Source of the DNA: Chlorobiota bacterium | Lineage (GTDB): Bacteria; Bacteroidota; Ignavibacteria; OLB7 | Direction of reading: 5' to 3' | NCBI GenBank assembly: GCA_016788565.1 | Contig: JAEUSP010000065.1 | Coordinates: 47,395 to 111,394 of the forward strand | DNA length: 64,000 nucleotides | Shown: one piece after another, positions 52,730 through 62,017 of the stretch | How the letters are laid out: every line of letters starts with the position of its first letter | Position numbering within the stretch: the first letter of the stretch is position 1 | The notes under the pieces: generated by a model | What the model was told of the DNA's origin: nothing | What the model saw: only the letters and a program-made list of their open reading frames with translations | The model's database searches: none | Made by a program: the position numbers and the translations under genes

Positions 52730-54052
52730 TTACATTGCGGCAATCACCGCATCACCAAACTGGCTGCACTTGATCTCAGTTGCCCCTTCCATCAGGCGGG
52801 CAAAATCGTAGGTTACGCGCTTGTTGGCGATAGCACCATCCATCCCCTTGATGATTAAATCAGCAGCTTCGGTCCAGCCCATGTAGCGAAGCATCATCTC
52901 GCCGCTAAGAACCACCGAACCAGGATTGACTTTATCAAGGTTGGCATATTTCGGTGCGGTTCCGTGGGTTGCCTCGAAAATTGCTGCACCGCTGATGTAG
53001 TTGATATTCGCCCCCGGCGCAATCCCAATCCCACCAACTTGCGCGGCCAGCGCGTCGCTTAGGTAGTCGCCGTTCAGGTTCAGCGTGGCGATGACGTCGA
53101 ACTCGTCCGGGCGGGTAAGCACTTGCTGAAGGGTGATGTCGGCAATGGCATCTTTGATGATAATGCCCGCGCCGGGCTTTCCTTCGGGGATTCGGCACCA
53201 CGGCCCGCCATCAATTTCTTCCGCGCCAAAGTAGCGTTTGGCCACATCGTAGCCCCAATCGCGGAATGCCCCTTCGGTGAACTTCATGATGTTCCCCTTG
53301 TGAACCAGCGTGACGCTTTTGCGGTTGTTGGCAATGGCGTAGCTGATTGCACTGTGGATCAGCCGGACGCTTCCGCTGCGGCTTACCGGCTTGACCCCCA
53401 AGCCAACCATCACTTCGTCGAACGATTCCGGCACGCCAACGGTGTCCCAGAACGCGGTGGCTTTTTCGCTGGTTCCAAAACGGATTTTGTCGAACGCTTT
53501 TGGGAACTCAGCTTTCAAGAAATCCAACATCTTCTGCGCTTCGTCGGTGCCGGCTGCCCACTCAATTCCGGCGTAGATGTCCTCCGTGTTTTCGCGGAAG
53601 ATCACCATATCCACTTTCTCGGGATGGCGAACAGGGCTTGGAACCCCTTCGAACCAACGCACCGGACGCAGGCAAACGTACAGGTCAAGCATCTGGCGCA
53701 GCGCAACATTCAGGCTGCGGATTCCCCCACCCACCGGCGTTGTGAGCGGCCCTTTGATGCCAACTAAATACTTCTTGAACGCATCCAGCGTGTCCTCCGG
53801 AAGCCAGATTGCTTCCCCATACACCTCGTTCGCTTTTTCGCCAGCATAGACTTCATACCAAGCGATTTTTTTTGTTCCGCCGTAGGCTTTCTCCACTGCG
53901 GCATCCAAAACGCGGACGCTGGCGCGCCAGATGTCGGCCCCGGTTCCGTCGCCTTCGATGAATGGGATGACGGGATTGTTCGGGACATGTAGTTGCCCCT
54001 GCTGCATGGTGATCGGTTCGCCAACGGTTGGCGGCTGAAGCGTAAATGCCAT
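52730..54052 (-). CDS. icd: NADP-dependent isocitrate dehydrogenase
   Basis: A 440-residue TCA-cycle enzyme oxidising isocitrate to 2-oxoglutarate. The ATG at 54052 ([16 protein letters not shown]) is chosen; the open frame upstream to 54208 is AT-rich spacer. The isocitrate site [13 protein letters not shown] includes the serine equivalent to phosphorylated Ser113 of E. coli, and [13 protein letters not shown] and [11 protein letters not shown] are present. [10 protein letters not shown] and VTYDFARLM keep the Lys-Tyr and Tyr/Arg residues that select NADP. No aceK or glyoxylate gene is in the window. Confidence 0.95.
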   Translation of the reverse strand: MAFTLQPPTVGEPITMQQGQLHVPNNPVIPFIEGDGTGADIWRASVRVLDAAVEKAYGGTKKIAWYEVYAGEKANEVYGEAIWLPEDTLDAFKKYLVGIKGPLTTPVGGGIRSLNVALRQMLDLYVCLRPVRWFEGVPSPVRHPEKVDMVIFRENTEDIYAGIEWAAGTDEAQKMLDFLKAEFPKAFDKIRFGTSEKATAFWDTVGVPESFDEVMVGLGVKPVSRSGSVRLIHSAISYAIANNRKSVTLVHKGNIMKFTEGAFRDWGYDVAKRYFGAEEIDGGPWCRIPEGKPGAGIIIKDAIADITLQQVLTRPDEFDVIATLNLNGDYLSDALAAQVGGIGIAPGANINYISGAAIFEATHGTAPKYANLDKVNPGSVVLSGEMMLRYMGWTEAADLIIKGMDGAIANKRVTYDFARLMEGATEIKCSQFGDAVIAAM

Positions 54053-54270
54053 ATTGGTGTTGCTGGTAAAGCGTTTAGTGATTGTTGGAAAGGTGCAAAG
54101 ATACGGGGAGCAAAGGGGGAAGGAATGAAACGAGAGGAAAAGAAGGATGAGGGGGAACAAGAAAATGGGGAAGCCCAAAGACATTCTGGAAATTCCTACC
54201 TCAGTCACTGTATCCTTCTTGCCGATTCCCTGTTCTTCTTGTTGATTTTCCGGTATCCATCCTTCATCGC

Positions 54271-54888
54271 TTGAAATTCTTCCGTCGCCATACCACCGTT
54301 GCTGTGCGGGAACTTCCCGATGACGACCTGTGCGCCATGATTGCCACTGGCGAGCATCGGGAATCGGAGGCCGCGTTTACCGAACTGTACGGGCGGTATG
54401 CACGGCGCATCCACGCGTATTGCTCCCGCATTTTAAGCGACCAGCAAGATGCCGAGGATGTCTTCCAGGAAACCTTCATCCGATTTCACCACACCCTTCG
54501 GAAAAAAAAATCTGAGGAAGGTGAACCAACGCTGAACCGCAATACCAGCGGCCTGCTGTTCACCATTGCCCGCAACCTTTGCCTGAACCAGAAACAACGG
54601 AACATCCGCTGGCAAGCCGAGCAGGTGGAAAGCGACATGCTGTACGCCTGGGATAAGCCGTACGAACAAAAGGAAATGGTGGAGCTTATCACCACCGCGC
54701 TGGAACTTTTGCCGGAAGATTACCGCGAGGCGTTTGTCCTGCGGGAGTACGATGGGCTTCCGTACAACGAGATTGCCGAGCTTACCGGGGCCTCGCTGGC
54801 AACAGCAAAAATCCGGGTGTTCCGCGCAAAGGAAAAACTCCGCAAGATTCTGGAGCCATACTTGCGGGATAGTCAATTGAACGATTAG
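54271..54888 (+). CDS. ECF-type RNA polymerase sigma factor
   Basis: A 205-residue sigma-70 family protein. Region 2 is at about 20-85 ([20 protein letters not shown], then [17 protein letters not shown]). A linker with a charged insert follows, then region 4 at about 140-195 ([20 protein letters not shown], with helix-turn-helix [20 protein letters not shown]). Sigma-1 regions are absent, as for ECF factors. The start is uncertain: TTG at 54271 is the first in frame, and the next ATG is at residue 23. It is followed 43 bp later by a putative anti-sigma gene. The regulon is unknown. Confidence 0.9.
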   Translation: MKFFRRHTTVAVRELPDDDLCAMIATGEHRESEAAFTELYGRYARRIHAYCSRILSDQQDAEDVFQETFIRFHHTLRKKKSEEGEPTLNRNTSGLLFTIARNLCLNQKQRNIRWQAEQVESDMLYAWDKPYEQKEMVELITTALELLPEDYREAFVLREYDGLPYNEIAELTGASLATAKIRVFRAKEKLRKILEPYLRDSQLND

Positions 54889-54931
54889 CTGGCATCAATG
54901 CCGGGTTAGACCCAAAGGTTAGAGAATTGCC

Positions 54932-56311
54932 ATGACCTACTCCGAAATGCTGCATGATCTGTTGGAGTCCTCGCTGCCGTCGGCAGGCGAGGAGACTCTG
55001 TTCCATGCTCTGGCAGCCGATGAAGACCTCCGTTTCGAGTTCAAAGCGCTCCTGAAAATGCGCGATGCCGTCCGCGACGACGACCGCGCTGCCGCAGTGC
55101 CATTGGCTTCAACAACGAAGATATTCAGTCGGCTTGGCTACATGGCTCCGGGCGTTGGCGCGGGGGCCGCTGCCGGAAGCGGGGTTGCTTCGTTCTTCCG
55201 CACGTTCGGCACTCACACCGCCGCAGTGATCTTGGGAGTCGTCCTGGCAAGCAGTTGGTTCGTTTGGGTTGATGGAGGTTCGCAGCAGGAAATTGCCGCG
55301 ACAACTTCACCGCTGGGAGTTCAGCAAGCTCCGTTGCGGCAGTCATCGGGTGGGGAGAATGGAGCTTTTCTGCCGGAATCATCGCTATCGGGTGGCGGTG
55401 TGGTTCTATCACGTTCCGGAGAAGCGGTTGCAAACGAAACCCCGATAGTGCGGCAGCCAAGCAGCGGGAAACTGAGTAACAACGGCAGAAGACTTTCAGC
55501 CGAAATCGCTTCCGATGACAGATACGTAAACAGCCCAGCAAACAGCCAGAAAAACCACACAGCAAACAACGCCGCAATCAGCAATCCCGCAGTTGCTTGG
55601 CGTAGCGACTCTGCAGAGTTTGCCACGAAGCTCACTTATCTGGAGCCGCAATCTTTGGCTCCCACATCCATCACCCAGGTAAGCCTTCGCCAAGTGCCAG
55701 ATGCGCCCGCCGCATCTGGCCCAGACAGTAGTCTGAGTTTGAGCAGCGAGAGCTTGGAAGCTCCAGCGTTGTTTTCCAGTTCGGCAGTGGCTCCGGCGGC
55801 TACTGGCCGTTCGTTTCGTCCGGACCTTCGGTTGGGGCTGCGCGCTGTTTCGCCGGTGCATCTTACCAAGCCAGCGGGGCCATTGCCAACGTCGGATAAT
55901 TTGAACAACGTCACGGCATCGCTGGTGGTGCGTGGGTTCTCGCAGAACTTTGCAGCGGTGATTGAAGCCGGACGCGAATCCTACGTTCAGAAATTCGATC
56001 AACTGAAATCGGACGGGCGTGTGTTCCATATTGAGCAAGCTCCGTCGGTGCTGTGGGGTGGGATTGGGTTGCGCTACGCTGTCGCGCCGGAATCAACCTT
56101 CAACCCGTTTGTTCAGGGGATGATTGGGGGATCGGAAGCTGGCCCACTGGCCCGCTCGATGGTGGGCCTTGATTGGCAGTTCAGCCGCTCGGCAGGGATC
56201 ACCTTCGGGATAGAGTATAGCTTGCTCAGCTTCGCGTTTCAGGATCGCGCTTGGTACTCGCAGCGGGTTGGCGTTGGCGGCGGGGTGACCTTCCGGCTGA
56301 TGGAAGATTGA
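54932..56311 (+). CDS. Putative membrane-bound anti-sigma protein with beta-rich C-terminal domain
   Basis: A 459-residue protein directly after the ECF sigma gene. Residues 1-85 are cytoplasmic and helical (MTYSEMLHDLLESSLPSAGE, then FEFKALLKMRDAVRDDDRAA), as in zinc-less anti-sigma domains. One membrane segment lies at about 92-113 (THTAAVILGVVLASSWFVWV). A long Ser/Asn-rich linker leads to a C-terminal domain (about 290-459) of alternating strands like an outer membrane barrel (SMVGLDWQFSRSAGITFGIEY). The anti-sigma role is inferred from position and topology. A barrel-like domain on an inner-membrane anchor is odd. Its stop overlaps the next gene (TGATG). Confidence 0.65.
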   Translation: MTYSEMLHDLLESSLPSAGEETLFHALAADEDLRFEFKALLKMRDAVRDDDRAAAVPLASTTKIFSRLGYMAPGVGAGAAAGSGVASFFRTFGTHTAAVILGVVLASSWFVWVDGGSQQEIAATTSPLGVQQAPLRQSSGGENGAFLPESSLSGGGVVLSRSGEAVANETPIVRQPSSGKLSNNGRRLSAEIASDDRYVNSPANSQKNHTANNAAISNPAVAWRSDSAEFATKLTYLEPQSLAPTSITQVSLRQVPDAPAASGPDSSLSLSSESLEAPALFSSSAVAPAATGRSFRPDLRLGLRAVSPVHLTKPAGPLPTSDNLNNVTASLVVRGFSQNFAAVIEAGRESYVQKFDQLKSDGRVFHIEQAPSVLWGGIGLRYAVAPESTFNPFVQGMIGGSEAGPLARSMVGLDWQFSRSAGITFGIEYSLLSFAFQDRAWYSQRVGVGGGVTFRLMED

Positions 56312-57027
56312 TGATGCAGATGCTTCCACAAACAATGAACGAGAAAACAACCACATATCGCTTGGCTGTGGCGGCATTGGCCGTCACCATGCTGGCGTTG
56401 TTCGCTTCGGCCTGCAAGTCGCCAACCGATTTCGACACTCCCCAGCGTGTGGACTCCTCCCAAGTTGGCGATACGGTTCTTCCGCTTGTTTCCAGCCAGG
56501 TGTTGATGGCCCCCTTCACCCAAACAATTGCGGTGAACGGTTTCATCTTCTTCCATGACTTGCCGTTAGGCCCTGATGCGGCAACCGGAAGTTTTGCCGG
56601 AACGCTAACGCGCCGCGCCGGGCGCGCCACTCTGTCACTATCGCTGAATGTGCAGCACGACCCCACAAAATCCTACTACGGGGCTGGCGGATTTATCCCC
56701 CACCAAGCCGTTGGGCTTACGCTGAAGGTTGCCGATATGCCGGTGGATTCGCTCAGGTTCACAACGGCGACGGCGGACGAAGCCACAGGCGCGGCCACCA
56801 TCTCCCTTGCCGAATACAGCCCGACCGGAACGCTGGTGGGGGTGAACGTTGTGCCAGCATCGCTATCGCTCTCCAACGCGGTGGTTCAGCTTAGCGACCC
56901 ACAAAACAATGGGGCAACAATCCAAGCCATCCAGTGCCAGATTCGCCTGATTTCCACCGCCGAAGACTCCACCGGCAACCTCTATTTCTACCGCGTGGAT
57001 GGTCATCTATTTATCCCGTGGCCGTAG
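56311..57027 (+). CDS. Lipoprotein of unknown function, end of the sigma/anti-sigma unit
   Basis: A 238-residue exported protein. ATG at 56311 overlaps the preceding stop; ATG at 56335 (MNEKTTTYR) gives a shorter signal peptide ending in lipobox ASAC. The mature protein is beta-rich with no motif that I recognise (FTQTIAVNGFIFFHDLPLG, TLSLSLNVQHDPTKS). It is likely co-expressed with the ECF sigma factor and its partner. The stop codon TAG lies inside the left direct repeat of the adjacent insertion element, so the insertion happened exactly at the gene end without changing the protein. Confidence 0.65.
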   Translation: MMQMLPQTMNEKTTTYRLAVAALAVTMLALFASACKSPTDFDTPQRVDSSQVGDTVLPLVSSQVLMAPFTQTIAVNGFIFFHDLPLGPDAATGSFAGTLTRRAGRATLSLSLNVQHDPTKSYYGAGGFIPHQAVGLTLKVADMPVDSLRFTTATADEATGAATISLAEYSPTGTLVGVNVVPASLSLSNAVVQLSDPQNNGATIQAIQCQIRLISTAEDSTGNLYFYRVDGHLFIPWP

Positions 57028-57028
57028 G

Positions 57029-57345
57029 CAGGGCTGTTAAGAGTTTTGGAACGCAGTGGATTGGAGAGGCAAAGAAACGATGGAACTGATTCGACGAATG
57101 TCAGGCGAAGCCTGACAGAGAAAGAAAAGATTCCCCTCCTGTGGAGGGGTGGCAGGCGTAGCCTGACGGGGTGGTGGGGCTACGCAGGAGGATACTCCAA
57201 CATCACTGCCCTGAAACCACCCCGCCCTGGCGGGCACCCCTCCACTGGAGGGGAATGGAGGCGGTGATTCGATCAAGAATGCAACGCTCACCTTCGCCAA
57301 CAACATCCTCCGACTTCATTGCCTTGTGAGAACTTAACAGCCCTG
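57029..57345. mobile_element. 317 bp MITE-like non-autonomous insertion element
   Basis: Perfect 13 bp terminal inverted repeats CAGGGCTGTTAAG (57029-57041) and CTTAACAGCCCTG (57333-57345) are flanked by a perfect 11 bp direct repeat GTGGCCGTAGG (57018-57028 and 57346-57356), as expected for target-site duplication. The interior encodes no transposase; it has a secondary inverted repeat with CCCCTCCTGTGGAGGGG and ACCCCTCCACTGGAGGGG. Ends beginning CAGGG with a roughly 8-11 bp duplication recall the ISAs1 family, but that is a guess. The rest of the 602 bp spacer 57028-57629 has no gene. Confidence 0.85.
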
Positions 57346-57411
57346 GTGGCCGTAGGGGGATGAGGATTGAGAATGGAGGTGTTTTGAGGGAGATAAGCAT
57401 GAGCGGGGGGG

Positions 57412-57490
57412 CAGTGGTCAGTGGTCAGTGGTCAGTTGGTTCCCGGGTTTGGCTTCATTTCACTCTTCCCATCTCACTCTTCACTCTTCG
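57412..57490 (+). repeat. Composite repeat: CAGTGGT heptamers plus TCACTCT array, copy 1
   Basis: Three CAGTGGT units and CAGTTGG are followed by CCCGGGTTTGGCTTCATTTC and a heptamer-like array TCACTCTTCCCATCTCACTC. The same composite, in the same orientation, occurs at 58592 and 61876. Confidence 0.75.
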
Positions 57491-57629
57491 ATATCATCAT
57501 CCCCGAATTCCTCTCCTGTTTTCCCACCCGTCTGTCCTACCCATGCCAGTTTTTGCAGGCGTATGTTTGCCAGTGAATCAGTGAGGTTCGGGGGCAACTA
57601 CTGCTGGTAATCATTTCACGGAGAACGTT

Positions 57630-58535
57630 ATGCAACGCTTGGCACTTGGTGTGATGCTGGTAGGATGGATGCTTGCGCCGCTAACAATGCTGGCGCAGGA
57701 GAATCAGAGTTTTGAGCTGTGGGAAGAATCGCAGGGGAGAGAGCAGCCGGTGGGATGGAGAGGAAGCCCGTTTGGAGTGGGGAAATCGGAAGGGGGACGC
57801 GACGGGAAATTTGCCGCCACCGTGTGGAACTGGTACTACTACGGCAAAGGATATTTGATGAGCGGTGCCGGCGAGGCGTTTTGGCTTGACATGAACCGTG
57901 GGGGAACTCCACTATCGTGGAAGCCAGCCACCCTAACCGGATACTACCGCTACACCACCGACAGCAACAGCCGCCAAAACACCTCCGGCATTGTTGCGGT
58001 GATGCTGCGCCGCTGGAATCCCCAAACACAACGCGCCGACACCATCGGCTTTGCTGAACAGCATTTGCCCCCCACGCCAACGTTCCGCCAGTTCACCCTT
58101 CCCATCCGCGATTACGCCCCTGGAGTGATGCCCGACTCCATGGTGATCGCCATTATTTCTAGCGATAGCGGATTCTGCTCAACAGAATCATCCGGCAACT
58201 GCTGCTATTTAACGGTAGATGATCTGCGGCTACGTTCGGCCAGCGGTGTGGAAACTGAGGTGGCCGATCTGTTCCCGACGGTTCGCGTGGTTCCCAATCC
58301 GATTGCGGGCGCGGGGGCTGGTAGCCTTGTGGAGTGGCCGTCAGCGGCCAGCGGCCCGTTTACGCTGCGGATTATCGCTGCCAATGGTCAGATTTTGCAC
58401 ACCGCCAGAGCGATTGAAGGAACCCAAACCATCATCCACCCCAATGATTTTCCAAGTGGCAGCTATCTGATAGAGGTGCGAAACAGCCGCGAAGAATTGG
58501 TGGGACGAGGGAAGATGTTAAGCCTGGGACGGTAA
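57630..58535 (+). CDS. Secreted protein with T9SS-like C-terminal sorting domain
   Basis: A 301-residue exported protein: signal peptide about 1-23 (ending LAQ), then a beta-sandwich domain starting NQSFELWEESQGREQPVGWRG. That start is like the carbohydrate-binding-type domains often placed before sorting signals in FCB proteins. A cysteine cluster CSTESSGNCC lies near residue 183. The last 85 residues (VRVVPNPIAGAGAG, then GQILHTARAIEGT, SGSYLIEVRN) match a type A sorting domain. Ribosome binding is supported by GGAG shortly before the ATG. Target unknown. Confidence 0.75.
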   Translation: MQRLALGVMLVGWMLAPLTMLAQENQSFELWEESQGREQPVGWRGSPFGVGKSEGGRDGKFAATVWNWYYYGKGYLMSGAGEAFWLDMNRGGTPLSWKPATLTGYYRYTTDSNSRQNTSGIVAVMLRRWNPQTQRADTIGFAEQHLPPTPTFRQFTLPIRDYAPGVMPDSMVIAIISSDSGFCSTESSGNCCYLTVDDLRLRSASGVETEVADLFPTVRVVPNPIAGAGAGSLVEWPSAASGPFTLRIIAANGQILHTARAIEGTQTIIHPNDFPSGSYLIEVRNSREELVGRGKMLSLGR

Positions 58536-58591
58536 GCCAGAAAACCGCTTCACACAAATGACCAATGCCCAGCTGTGCGCGCTGCCAGGCT

Positions 58592-58680
58592 GGTCATTGG
58601 TCATTGGTCATTGGTCATTGGTTGGTTTCCGGCTTTGTCTTCATTTCACTCTTCCCATTTCACTCTTCACTCTTCGCTTC
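58592..58680 (+). repeat. Composite repeat: GGTCATT heptamers plus TCACTCT array, copy 2
   Basis: Four GGTCATT units (58592-58619), then GGTTGG, a TTCCGGCTTTGTCTTCATTT segment and TCACTCTTCCCATTTCACTC. It follows the sorting-domain gene with no terminator visible. Confidence 0.75.
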
Positions 58681-59072
58681 GGCTCCCTCTCCCACCGGAC
58701 GAAAGTGAGGCAAGCAGCACCTTCACCCATTTGGGAGAGGGCGGGGGGTGAGGGCAGGGAGCGAAGGCGGCTGGGTTCGGTGGCTCCACTCATACTTCGA
58801 CGTGGCTCAGCATGAGCGGAGGGCTGCGTTCGGCGGTGGCTTCTCTTCAATATTACTCCGTGCTTCAGCGCGGAGCTTGCGTGCCACCTCACTTCCCCTC
58901 TTCGGTTCCTTCCCGGCTTTGGCTCCCTCTCCCACCCGACCAATCTGAGGCAACCAGCATCAACACTTGTTTGGGAGAGGGCGGGGGGTGAGGGCAGGGA
59001 GCGAAGGCTTCTCGGTTCGGCGGCTCGGCTCATACTTCGACGAAGCTCAGCATGAGCGGAGGGTTGCGTTCG
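58681..59072 (+). repeat. Two ungapped copies of a 152 bp repeat, offset by exactly 240 bp
   Basis: Copies at 58681-58832 and 58921-59072 start GGCTCCCTCTCCCAC. They contain TTTGGGAGAGGGCGGGGGGT, whose GGGAGAGGG pairs with the CCTCTCCC at the start, and both end in the CTCATACTTCGACG...ATGAGCGG palindrome (58786-58819 and 59026-59059). The sequence between the copies is a diverged extension. No gene is seen in 58536-59449 (914 bp). Confidence 0.8.
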
Positions 59073-59113
59073 CGGTGGTGGCTGGTTGGACGAAAGGAGG
59101 GGTTCCCATTCTT

Positions 59114-59323
59114 AGCCCCGAATGGGGCGATAGTCACATAGCCCAGCGGCGCAAGCCCTGGGAACATCGCGCACATCAATAACCGATAGCCCCGAATGGG
59201 GCGACAGAGTTCATCCGCACCAGCCATTCTTCCGCCCGCTACGGGGCTATCCAAGCGAAATGTTTTCGTGATCCCCAAGGCTTACGCCATTGGGCTACGC
59301 TGGCTGTCGCCCCATTCGGGGCT
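59114..59323. repeat. AGCCCCGAATGGGGCGA repeat cluster with inverted ends
   Basis: AGCCCCGAATGGGGCGA occurs at 59114-59130 and 59188-59204 and inverted at 59307-59323, all perfect 17 bp. Each copy is itself a GCCCC/GGGGC hairpin. The outer pair encloses about 210 bp and could be the ends of a small element. Similar CCCCGAA-GGGGC repeats are known from other bacterial genomes. Confidence 0.75.
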
Positions 59324-59348
59324 TTGGTGGCTTCGGGGTTCGGTGGCT

Positions 59349-59383
59349 CCGCTCATACTTCCACGGAGCTTCAGCATGAACGG
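59349..59383 (+). repeat. Palindromic CCGCTCAT...GAACGG repeat, copy 4
   Basis: A more diverged copy of the repeat at 32007, 58786 and 59026, with the preceding GTTCGGTGGCT context conserved. Confidence 0.7.
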
Positions 59384-59415
59384 AGGCCTGCGTTCGCAGG
59401 CCTCGGCTCTCTCAC

Positions 59416-59450
59416 TTCTATTTCCTACTTCCTACGTTCTACTTCCCCGC
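59416..59450 (-). repeat. Heptamer-like repeat beside the maeB stop
   Basis: On the minus strand the units read AGTAGAA, CGTAGGA, AGTAGGA, AATAGAA, the same type as the array across the murG stop. The maeB TAG overlaps the edge of the array. Confidence 0.6.
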
Positions 59451-61726
59451 TACTTCCGCCCCGATTCCAACGATTCCGCGACCGTTAGTGCCACCACGTT
59501 CACGATGTCCTGCACGTCGCTGCTGCGTTGCAACACGTGGACTGGTTTGTTCATCCCCATCAGCAACGGGCCAATTGCTTCGCATTCCCCAATCCGCATC
59601 AGCAGTTTGTAGGCGATATTGCCGGAGTCAATGTTCGGGAAGATCAGCACGTTTGCCGGCTGGCCGCCCAGCGTGTTGAACGGGTAGAAGTGGTTCAGAA
59701 TATCGGACATCACGGCTGCGTCGGCCTGCATCTCGCCATCCACCAACACGTGCGGGTGGGTGAGCTTCACAAGCTCGGTAGCCCGTTTCATTTTCACGGC
59801 GTTTGGATGCTTCGATTCGCCAAAATTGCTGAAGGAGAGCATTGCCACGCGGGGTGTCACGTTGAATCGGGCTGCGGTTTCGGCGGCCATCAACGCAATC
59901 TCGGAAAGGTCGTCGGCGGTGGGGTCAATGTTCACGGTGGTGTCGGCAAGGAAGTACTGCCCCCCGGATTTTGGCATCATGATGTACAGCCCCGCAACCC
60001 GTGAGTATCGTGGGTCGCGCCCAATGATCTGCAACGCCGGGCGGATAACATCAGGGTAGGACATCGAAACCCCCGCCACCACACCATCGGCATCGCCACG
60101 GCGGACCATCATCATTCCAAAAAAAATGGTCCGGATCAGCATCCGCCCCGCTGCGGCTTCGGTAACGCCTTTGCGGGCGCGTAGCTGGAAGAACGCATTG
60201 CGGTAGGTGAACCTCCGTTCGTCCTCCAGCGGGTTCACAATTTCCACACCGCTTAAATCAATGTGGTATTGCTCGGCAAGCTCGTTGATCACCGGTGGCC
60301 GGCCAAGCAAAATGGGACGGCAGATACGCTCCTCCACCAACCGTTGCGCTGCGCGAAGTATCGGAAGCTCTTCCCCTTCCGGCATCACAATCCGCTTTTT
60401 CCGCTGGCGCGATTGGGCAAGGTTGAAAATTGGAACCATGAACCCCTGCCGTTTCCCAAGCCGTGCCTCAAGTTGGTGGCGGTACTCATCCCAATCCTGA
60501 ATTGGGCGGCGGGCAACGCCGGTCTCCATTGCCGCGCGTGCCACCGCCGGGGCCACCCACAGCAGCACCCGCTGATCGAACGGTTTTGGGATGATATACT
60601 CGGGTCCAAAACTGATTGGCTGGTCGTCGTAGCTGCGGATGACTGCGTCGGGAACGTCCTCGCGGGCAAGCTGGGCAAGGGCTTTTGCTGCGGCCAACTT
60701 CATCTCATCGTTGATTGCGCGGGCGCGCACATCCAATGCCCCACGGAAGATGAACGGGAATCCCAAAACGTTATTCACTTGGTTCGGGTAATCGCTTCGC
60801 CCGGTGGCCATGATGATGTCGTCGCGGACGCTGGTGGCTTCCTCGTAGCCGATTTCTGGATCGGGGTTTGCCATTGCAAAAGCGATTGGCTTCGGCCCCA
60901 TCGTGGCAATCATCTCCTGCGTTACCACCCCAGCCGCCGATAAGCCGATGAACACATCAGCCCCTACCATTACTTCGGATAGAGTCATCGGCGTGGTTCC
61001 GTTGGCGAACTCTGCTTTGTAGATGTCCATCTCCTGGCGTCCTTCGTACAGCAGCCCCTCCTTGTCGCACATGAAAATGTTCTGGCGGAGCGCGCCAAGC
61101 AGAAGGTAGAACCGTGAGCAACTGATGGCCGCCGCGCCAGCACCGCTAACCACAATCTTTACTTCATCAATTTTCTTCCCTTGCAGCTCCACCGCGTTCA
61201 CCAATGCCGCGCCGGAGATGATGGCGGTCCCATGCTGGTCGTCGTGGAAGACGGGGATGTTCATCCGCTCCTTCAATGTGGCCTCAATCGAAAAGCACTC
61301 TGGGGCCTTGATGTCTTCCAAGTTGATGCCGCCAAAGGTTGGCTCCATTGCTGCAACGGCATCAATCACCGCTTGCTCCTCGGTCACGTTTAACTCAATG
61401 TCGAACACGTCAATGTCTGCGAATTTTTTGAACAGCACCCCTTTCCCTTCCATCACCGGTTTCCCCGCTTCGGGCCCGATATTGCCAAGCCCCAACACAG
61501 CGGTTCCGTTGGTGATAACCGCCACAAGGTTCCCCTTTGCGGTGTAGTCATAGACCTTCTCTTCGTCCAGCGCGATTTCGCGGCACGGCTCGGCAACGCC
61601 GGGGGTGTAGGCCAACGACAAATCCCGCTGGGTGGATACGGGTTTGGTGGAGACGATCTCCATCTTCCCAGGCCGCCCCATTTTGTGATACTCTAGCGCG
61701 TCCTCGCGCTTGATCTGAATTCCCAT
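59450..61726 (-). CDS. maeB: NADP-dependent malic enzyme MaeB (malic enzyme fused to phosphotransacetylase-like domain)
   Basis: A 758-residue two-domain enzyme that decarboxylates malate to pyruvate. The malic N-terminal domain has [15 protein letters not shown] and the NAD(P) domain has [12 protein letters not shown] at about 195; [16 protein letters not shown] supplies metal-binding and catalytic residues. From about residue 430 a phosphate acetyltransferase-like domain follows ([21 protein letters not shown], then [10 protein letters not shown]), which in MaeB is regulatory and senses acetyl-CoA rather than catalytic. The length matches the family. It is a single gene flanked by repeats, and links the TCA cycle to NADPH and pyruvate supply. 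Confidence 0.95.
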   Translation of the reverse strand: MGIQIKREDALEYHKMGRPGKMEIVSTKPVSTQRDLSLAYTPGVAEPCREIALDEEKVYDYTAKGNLVAVITNGTAVLGLGNIGPEAGKPVMEGKGVLFKKFADIDVFDIELNVTEEQAVIDAVAAMEPTFGGINLEDIKAPECFSIEATLKERMNIPVFHDDQHGTAIISGAALVNAVELQGKKIDEVKIVVSGAGAAAISCSRFYLLLGALRQNIFMCDKEGLLYEGRQEMDIYKAEFANGTTPMTLSEVMVGADVFIGLSAAGVVTQEMIATMGPKPIAFAMANPDPEIGYEEATSVRDDIIMATGRSDYPNQVNNVLGFPFIFRGALDVRARAINDEMKLAAAKALAQLAREDVPDAVIRSYDDQPISFGPEYIIPKPFDQRVLLWVAPAVARAAMETGVARRPIQDWDEYRHQLEARLGKRQGFMVPIFNLAQSRQRKKRIVMPEGEELPILRAAQRLVEERICRPILLGRPPVINELAEQYHIDLSGVEIVNPLEDERRFTYRNAFFQLRARKGVTEAAAGRMLIRTIFFGMMMVRRGDADGVVAGVSMSYPDVIRPALQIIGRDPRYSRVAGLYIMMPKSGGQYFLADTTVNIDPTADDLSEIALMAAETAARFNVTPRVAMLSFSNFGESKHPNAVKMKRATELVKLTHPHVLVDGEMQADAAVMSDILNHFYPFNTLGGQPANVLIFPNIDSGNIAYKLLMRIGECEAIGPLLMGMNKPVHVLQRSSDVQDIVNVVALTVAESLESGRK

Positions 61727-61875
61727 CTGGTCGAATTGTTCGTGAGAACGGATGCCCCCGCCGCTTGCATCACACGTTTGCGGGGACTACAACGGGGCCA
61801 AAGATACGAGAGGGAGGGGGTGAAATTGATAATGAGGTGTTCCGGCAACGTGAGAATTTAGCGTGAGTGAGGGCC

Positions 61876-61950
61876 GGTAGTCAGTGGTCAGTAGTCAGTT
61901 CCCGGCTTTGTCTTCATTTCACTCTTCTCATCTCACTCTTCACTCTTCAA
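61876..61950 (+). repeat. Composite repeat: GTAGTCA/GTGGTCA heptamers plus TCACTCT array, copy 3
   Basis: The third copy of the composite at 57412 and 58592: GTAGTCAGTGGTCAGTAGTC, then CCCGGCTTTGTCTTCATTTC and TCACTCTTCTCATCTCACTC. It fills much of the 291 bp spacer between the divergent maeB and TPR-cyclase genes. Confidence 0.75.
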
Positions 61951-62017
61951 CTCCCCCTCCTTATTTTGCCGGCCACAAAAGAAAAAAAAAGAATCTTCTC
62001 TTCTCCAATCCAACACC

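Noticed and set aside
52325..52858. A 177-codon + strand ORF between the SIMPL and icd genes
   Set aside because: It runs into the 3' end of icd on the other strand and has no recognisable domain; composition is that of spacer.
52730..54208. A longer isocitrate dehydrogenase with a hydrophobic N-terminal extension
   Set aside because: The extra 52 residues come from an AT-rich spacer and are not part of the family; the ATG at 54052 gives the normal cytosolic enzyme.
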